Source of the DNA: Ischnura elegans | Taxonomy: Eukaryota; Arthropoda; Insecta; Odonata; Coenagrionidae | Assembly (NCBI RefSeq): GCF_921293095.1 | Contig: NC_060253.1 | Coordinates: 94,877,073 to 94,941,072, forward strand | Length of the DNA: 64,000 bases | Reading direction: 5' to 3' | Shown here: piece after piece, positions 55,690 to 64,000 of the stretch | Layout of the letters: the number at the start of each line of letters is the position of its first letter | How positions within the stretch are numbered: position 1 is the stretch's first letter | Position numbers and translations under genes: made by a program | Notes under the pieces: generated by a model | Seen by the model: the letters and a program-made list of their open reading frames with translations, nothing else | What the model was told of the DNA's origin: nothing | Database searches by the model: none

Positions 55690-57105
55690 GTTATGATTTC
55701 TCTTCATGTTCATTAAGATGTCATAGGTTTGTAAACAAAATTTTGTGATACATATCAAAATAAGTTTTGAAAAATTAATTATTTTTGATCTTTAACTAAA
55801 AAAATGAAGTTCCTCCGACCTAGCTTCCAAGAATTTGGATGCTAATTCATATGGTTTCAAAATTGGTGTCTGACTTCACCAGATAGGGTATGATGCTTCA
55901 CATAGGTTGCACTGGAGGACTGATGCAAATTTGGATAAGAGAAGATATTGCAACATAATACCTGATGCTTCATTGCACATAGATTATTAAGTATAGGAAT
56001 ATTACAGCCTAAGCACAGGGAAGCACCACAACATTTTCCTGAAAATGTGTTCTTTAAGTAAAAATGACTACTTTCTGATGTTGAACACAGAACCACTTGG
56101 AGCTTGAAAAGAATGCCTCCGAGTAGAATATGAATAATAAAAATATACTTTAATGCATTAAAGAAAGTTTCAAGTTAATTGTGTAGTTCACCATACTGAG
56201 CAAAGGGGGCGGTGTCTCCATTGGTATAATGTGCCTAGTAAAAGTAAAAAAATTAAAAGTGCCCTGAAATGGCATTTAAAATAATGTTGGGCCAACGTCA
56301 TTCCAAACTACGGGATGAATGAGCCACCACCCTACCCTTTTAAGACTTATGAACTCTTTTACCATGAAAACCAAAAATTTGAATACACAATTATACCATT
56401 TTTCCGAACTGAAGGCGGCTGGGTGGAAAATAGCAAGTAGCCAATCAGAAGCGCTGCCCCTTCCACCTCTACACTCCCCTCCATCCCCTTCCCTTTTCTC
56501 CTCCGCTCCCCTCCATCCGGCCGACCGGCGTTGCCAGCCTTGGGAATAACGGTACTTTCGGGGGCGGCGGAAGATTCTCGGACGAACGCTGAGCGATTGG
56601 ATTTGGCAACACTGCTAGATGGAGAGGGATCTGCACTGCACTGAGTTCGGAGAGAGACTGCGGGCTCATACACACTTTCTCCTGTCGCTCTTCTGTGATT
56701 GGCTAGAAGAGTGAGTGGGTTTGGAGCACACTCAAGGTCAGCCGCCGTCAGTTCAGAAAAATGGTATAGCAGAATTACTGACTGGAATTCAAGACCAGCT
56801 CCAAATTTGTACCAGCTGTTCCTTCACTTGAAAGGGAAGGGTAAAGGGCGAAACTCCCACTGCCCTCAACTCATACTCCAATTCTCTGAGTGATTAATTT
56901 CCTCTCCTAATATCCCCACCTCCATCTAATTTTAATTAGATATACCATCATGGCATAAATGCATGGTCAAAATGGGTCAGTCATTGAACATGATGATAAT
57001 ACGTACCAATGTCACATAATATTTCATGCAAAAAGCATACCTAAATCTGTGGAAGGAAACCAAGTTACCAATTTTTCCCTTGTGAATTTCACCTTCCACT
57101 TAAAA
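55690..57105. other. no gene recognised; one GC-rich patch
   Basis: AT-rich apart from 56450-56720, which is GC-rich with C/T tracts, a CCGGCCGACCGGCG core and an inverted CCAAT (GATTGGCT) near 56697. It could be a promoter-like CpG patch, but no exon follows that I can support. Confidence 0.35.
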
Positions 57106-57592
57106 TTAATACCGCAAACTGGGACAACTTTGCCAGGTTTTGAAAAATATTATCTTTTGTGCCCTACTAAGTTCCCTAATCATTCAAGAAAGGGCCTATG
57201 TTTTCATCACACAGGAAAGATATTGAGTGATAGCCTTTCCACACACTTTTAGTCTTACGAGTTTTTAGCCGGTCTTTATTAGTGTTTTGTCTTCGTCGCG
57301 CCAAGCTGAATATTTTGGTAGGCTATTCAAGTGTCTCGCCCTGCCCATTTTCTTAAACGTAAGTAAAAACTTCTAGTATCATTCAATAGAGCATATAATT
57401 TACTTTCAGAATCGCTTAAAATGGTAAAATGTCCGTTGCAATTAGGTTTAATAATGTACCTTGGCAATGTTGCACCAGGAAGCTTGGTGGAAATAGGACA
57501 ACTTTGCCAACTGACAATATTGTTATTTCTCAAATTCTAGCTCACTTCTTCCTAAGAGTACGTTTTTCATATACGTTTTATAGACTGTTCAG

Positions 57593-57883
57593 ATGCCAAG
57601 ACGCTTTAATACCAAGTTGGGAGGCCGCAGGTATCGAAATTATGATGACACTACTCTGCAACTTGCTGTCACTGCAGTGATTAATAATGAAACGAGCAGT
57701 GGAAAAGCAGCCCTGAAATATAATATTCCACGTAGGACAATTAACAGTAAGGTAAAGTGTCACCATTCAAAGATTCCAGGGTGCCAGATGGCACTGACCA
57801 AGGATAAGAAAGAAGAGATCCTCGAACATGTGCTTGTTTATGCAGATGGGGAATGCCTTTTAATGCCATTGATTGATGATTGA
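57593..57883 (+). pseudogene. Tigger/pogo-like transposase, N-terminal DNA-binding part
   Basis: Starts at ATG 57593 with MPRRFNTKLGGRRYRNYDDT, followed by LQLAVTAVINNETSSGKAA and YNIPRRTIN, which is the layout of a pipsqueak-type helix-turn-helix as found at the N terminus of many Tigger/jerky-like proteins (family knowledge). It continues with LTKDKKEEILEHVLVYADG. The frame then runs into a stop where the catalytic DDE domain should begin. Confidence 0.85.
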
Positions 57884-57929
57884 TTCGTTTCGTGATCTTA
57901 CACCATCGTCCAATCATTTATGACAACCT

Positions 57930-58155
57930 TTTTATTTTTCAGTTTTCACTCCTTGTAAAAAATAAATGGAGAGCCATACTGACAGACCGTAAATTGAGGA
58001 ACTTTACTAACTATACAACTCTCAAAAATAGAGCATTTCCAACACTTTTGGCAAAACTTCTCAGTGCTTTGGATGAAGGAGGTAAAATGAACTCAAACAT
58101 CATATCAGGGTTCGAGAAATGTGGCATCGTGCCACTCAATCCCAAAGCAGTTTAG
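57930..58155 (+). pseudogene. Tigger/pogo-like transposase, C-terminal remnant
   Basis: Reads KNKWRAILTDRKL, then FPTLLAKLLSAL and NIISGFEKCGIVPLNPKAV before a stop. This is the segment after the DDE catalytic core in Tigger-like proteins. Only about 45 bp separates it from the N-terminal remnant, so roughly 250 codons including all catalytic acids are deleted. Confidence 0.82.
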
Positions 58156-59149
58156 TCTTGAATTCCGGATGCATAGAAGACTGATTGTAATGACGCTCCT
58201 ACAAGAGTAAGTGCTTCATTTTTTAATTATCTTCAAACATGTCATCGTAATCCAACAAAAGTTCACCATAGAGAAGAAGAATGTGGCCTCAGGAGAAACC
58301 GTGGAAAAATCACACTTGATCACTTCCAAGCACCTCCACACAGAATCATATTGGAGGAACTTGTAAATAGAATAAAAATTAGGGGAATGACCATAGTATA
58401 TTATGTTCAGTGTGTACGATTTGAGTATCAGTGTGTACCATTCAATATTTAAGAGTTTTCAAAGTTAAAATTATTTATTCCATTGTTTTATTGAGGTTTC
58501 CGCAGGATATAACTTCATTGGCAAAGTTGCCCCAGTTCCAGAGAATCTTTACCAACTATGTTTTCAATTTTTTTAACATATAAACTTTTACTTAAGTTGT
58601 AATTTTTTCACACATTTTGAAAGTAGTGACCAAGAGTAATGGCTGATAATGGTTTTAAATGATTGTCATACATTAACTTATGAGAATGGAGTTGAAAAAG
58701 AAAAAAGTGGCAAAGTTGTCCCAGTTTACGGTAATAAGGTCAATTTTCATGTGGAGCCAAAGCTCAAGTTAGATGGAAAAAAAAACCTCAGGGAAGAAAG
58801 TTGTACGATTTTTTTTCTTAAATTTCAAAGAGGAACATTACTAGATAATAACTGCTGGCATCAAAATTATAGGCAATTAAAAACATAAAATACCTAATTA
58901 CATATTTCTTACATTTTTAACAGTTTTGCATCATAAAGTTTAATGATTGAACCTCAGATTCAGCATTCAAAAAAACATGTGAGGAGGAATATCAAAACTA
59001 ATCTTTAAAAAAAAACACAAAAAACAGCATTTCGACAAGACTGCAAAATAATAGGAGAGTTGAGAGAAGAGGAGTATCAAATTTAAGTATACCGGGACTA
59101 GCCACGGTGATCACTTGTACGGAGTCACCCGGAATGCACAAATAGTGCG

Positions 59150-59433
59150 AAAAATCCACAGAGGAAAAATCATTCGCCTTGACCGGGATTCAAACCCGGA
59201 TCCCTCGATTTCCGGCTGAGTGCTTTAGCCGGTTAAGCTACCGAGGTGCCATTCTCCCCTGTGGAAATTTGTGGACTATACCAGACATACCACCTTGTCC
59301 GGTAGAGTCCACAAATTTCCACAGGGAAAAATGACACCTCAGTAGCTTAACCAGCTACAGCACTCGGCCGGAAATCGAGGGATCCGGGTTTGAATCCCGG
59401 TCAAGGTGAATGATTTTTCCTCTGTGGATTTTT
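59150..59433. repeat. palindrome of two tRNA-like units
   Basis: Two ~133-bp arms (59150-59282 and 59301-59433) are inverted copies with an 18-bp spacer. Each arm contains a tRNA-like unit pointing outward from the centre: A-box-like TAGCTTAACC.GCTA.AGCA, an anticodon-like arm (CTCGG CCGGAAA TCGAG in the right arm), and a perfect T-arm CCGGGTTTGAATCCCGG (right arm 59384-59400; inverse in the left arm). The acceptor stem pairs for only about five bases, and position 33 would be C instead of U, so I do not call functional tRNAs. It is best read as two tRNA-derived SINEs or a foldback element. Confidence 0.85.
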
Positions 59434-59439
59434 TGAACT

Positions 59440-60360
59440 AGGAGTATCAAACTTATTGAAGAAATGTTGACATCTTATGATCTGATCGAATAAATTTTTT
59501 ACATTGATATTTTCATAATGACGAACGCAACTCAACACTTCGCATTCTGTAATTTCCCACAACACTATTTCAAGCAGCATAATGTCATGCTTTGCGATGG
59601 TTTACTGTATATTTCACTAATTGGGATACCACTTCTGTACTTGATGTTGGTTATGAATCTTGGATACCAACACCTTTCAAAGGCAGAATTTAATGAGGGC
59701 AGCATAAAAATCACTCAAAAGACTTTACTATTAACAGCATAAAGACTTTAATATATAAACGTAAACACTTTATAAAATAATTCAGGCTTAACACATAAAA
59801 ATATTTACAACAATCCCTGATCCATTGAAGAAATCCAGCTCTCTCCTTATCATTGAGGACTATCTTTCATACATCGATCAAAACAGAAATATGATAGAAA
59901 ATAAAATCCTTCACTTGTAGCTTATTGAGCCCAAAAAAGTTTCTACAAATGTGAAATGAAATCAATGGTCAACAAAAAAAGTTGATTAAAGACAGCCAAA
60001 ATTACAGTGGAGGAGGGTCATTGGAGAATATAAATCAGCTCCACCCCAACCTCCATTGCAGTACTTATATGTGGACGCATTAGAATGTATTTATTGGAAG
60101 CCCAGAGAAATTGGTCCACATTGAAGAAATCTTCTCATTACATGTACTTCTGTACAGCCCACATACCAACCGTTCATATTCCACAATAGCCTTAACCTGC
60201 TAGAAATAATTTCCTTGGTTCATTCTATGGTCAATCATCATTACTCTACCTCAGCAGCCTCTCTAACGTATGCTATAACTTTTTCAAGTGAATTAACAAT
60301 TTCACCTTGTGATACATGGGGCCACTGAGAAATAGATGCTGCATACTGGGTAATAATTTG
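59440..60360. other. no gene seen; likely 3' UTR side of the DHRS4-like gene
   Basis: AT-rich. On the minus strand it lies directly downstream of the DHRS4-like stop. A possible AATAAA (TTTATT on + at 60090) lies 270 bp after the stop. Confidence 0.4.
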
Positions 60361-60364
60361 GACT

Positions 60365-63503
<3,139 letters not shown>

Positions 63504-63719
63504 CTGTAAAGAAAAAGAAATTCCAATTACTACCTAACTTAAATTACTAAAAGTATTGAATGGACAATTTACAATAATTAAGTGATAGTATTTAAATATT
63601 TTCTAATTAAAAATCTCATATTTTCAATGGTAATATTAGTATGAGTGGATTTTACTTTTTGAGGAATTCCCCAAAATGACTTTTAGCACATGTTATGAAA
63701 ATTTTAGCAGGCCTATTCT

Positions 63720-64000
63720 GATTCTGAGGGAGTGAGACAAGGACATGCCCTGTACCCATGATTTTCAATATTCTCATTAAGACAGCTACCAATGAAGTCA
63801 AAGATGAAGTGCTACAAGTGAAAATCCAATGCAAAAATATTAGCGTACAGCATTTAGCCAATGGCATATCAGAGAGGGAAAGATATGACGAAAATTCTCT
63901 CATTTATGGAAGAGATAATGGCCAGCTGAAAATTAATCTGAAGAAAACTAAGATATTGGTTCACAGTGTAAAAGAAGGTGCTAAGACCAACGTCAAACTA
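63720..64000 (+). mobile_element. LINE reverse-transcriptase fragment, runs off the window
   Basis: Frame-broken + strand: EGVRQGHALYP-like start (motif B region, usually GVRQGCxLSP), then NILIKTATNEV, then QLKINLKKTKILVHS, matching the region after the YADD box. The YADD box itself is destroyed. It lies upstream (5' side) of the DHRS4-like exon, in another intron of that gene if the gene continues to the right. Confidence 0.7.

Larger units (their letters stand above)
57112..58731 (+). mobile_element. pogo/Tigger-like transposon, internally deleted
   Basis: 24-bp inverted ends (CCGCAAACTGGGACAACTTT... at 57112-57135; inverse at 58708-58731; 23 of 24 identical) with TA target duplications (57110-57111, 58732-58733). 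A second, subterminal pair (GGACAACTTTGCCAA at 57496-57510; TTGGCAAAGTTGCCCC at 58518) carries the same core. The inside has the start and the end of the transposase gene but lacks the middle. At 1620 bp it is shorter than a full Tigger-like element. Confidence 0.93.

Noticed and set aside
59150-59433. Two functional tRNA genes
   Set aside because: The T-arm is perfect, but the acceptor stem is incomplete and position 33 is C in the reading I made; the long matching arms point to a repeat.

Overview
The window looks like a piece of a large, repeat-rich animal nuclear genome, most likely an arthropod and probably an insect. The evidence is spliced genes with GT-AG introns, a eukaryotic KEOPS kinase gene, a peroxisomal dehydrogenase gene, non-LTR retrotransposons of several clades, a Penelope-like element, a D34D mariner, pogo/Tigger-like and Harbinger-like DNA transposons, and tRNA-derived SINEs. 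The species cannot be told from the sequence. No bacterial features, CRISPR arrays or functional RNA genes were found.

Region by region: 1-8.2 kb is one TG-rich satellite built on an 18-bp unit, with large nested duplications (a 1262-bp tandem duplication and a ~1.5-kb block repeated 3.5 kb away). 8.2-13.5 kb is an almost full-length but dead L1/Tx1-like LINE on the minus strand. 13.5-14.0 kb is a second simple array of related motif but opposite strand polarity. 14-20 kb holds two ~690-bp direct repeats and older duplications, with no gene seen. 20.5-47 kb is mostly transposon fragments: a TIR element with TAA target duplication at 20.7-21.9 kb, several LINE 3' ends, foldback repeats, two inverted repeat pairs (33.3/40.6 kb and 36.3/46.8 kb), and a Harbinger-like element (36.8-39.9 kb) with a mirror-image mariner and a small GC-rich element inside it. 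Two possible coding exons (25.3 kb minus; 27.1 kb plus) are weakly supported.

47.6-48.5 kb holds the one complete host gene: a two-exon TP53RK/Bud32 kinase (253 aa) with a poly(A) signal. It is followed tail-to-tail by a decayed Penelope-like element (48.7-50.3 kb). 51-59 kb contains small TIR elements, a SINE, a pogo/Tigger-like element with its catalytic centre deleted (57.1-58.7 kb) and a 133-bp-arm palindrome made of tRNA-like units (59.15-59.43 kb). 60.4-63.5 kb carries the last two exons of a DHRS4-like short-chain dehydrogenase on the minus strand, ending in a peroxisomal SRL tail; the gene's 5' part lies beyond the window. A reverse-transcriptase fragment closes the window.

The host genes are unrelated to each other in function. 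The main biology here is transposon nesting, head-to-head duplication of mobile elements, and satellite growth. Exon boundaries and identities were read by eye; no database search was run.
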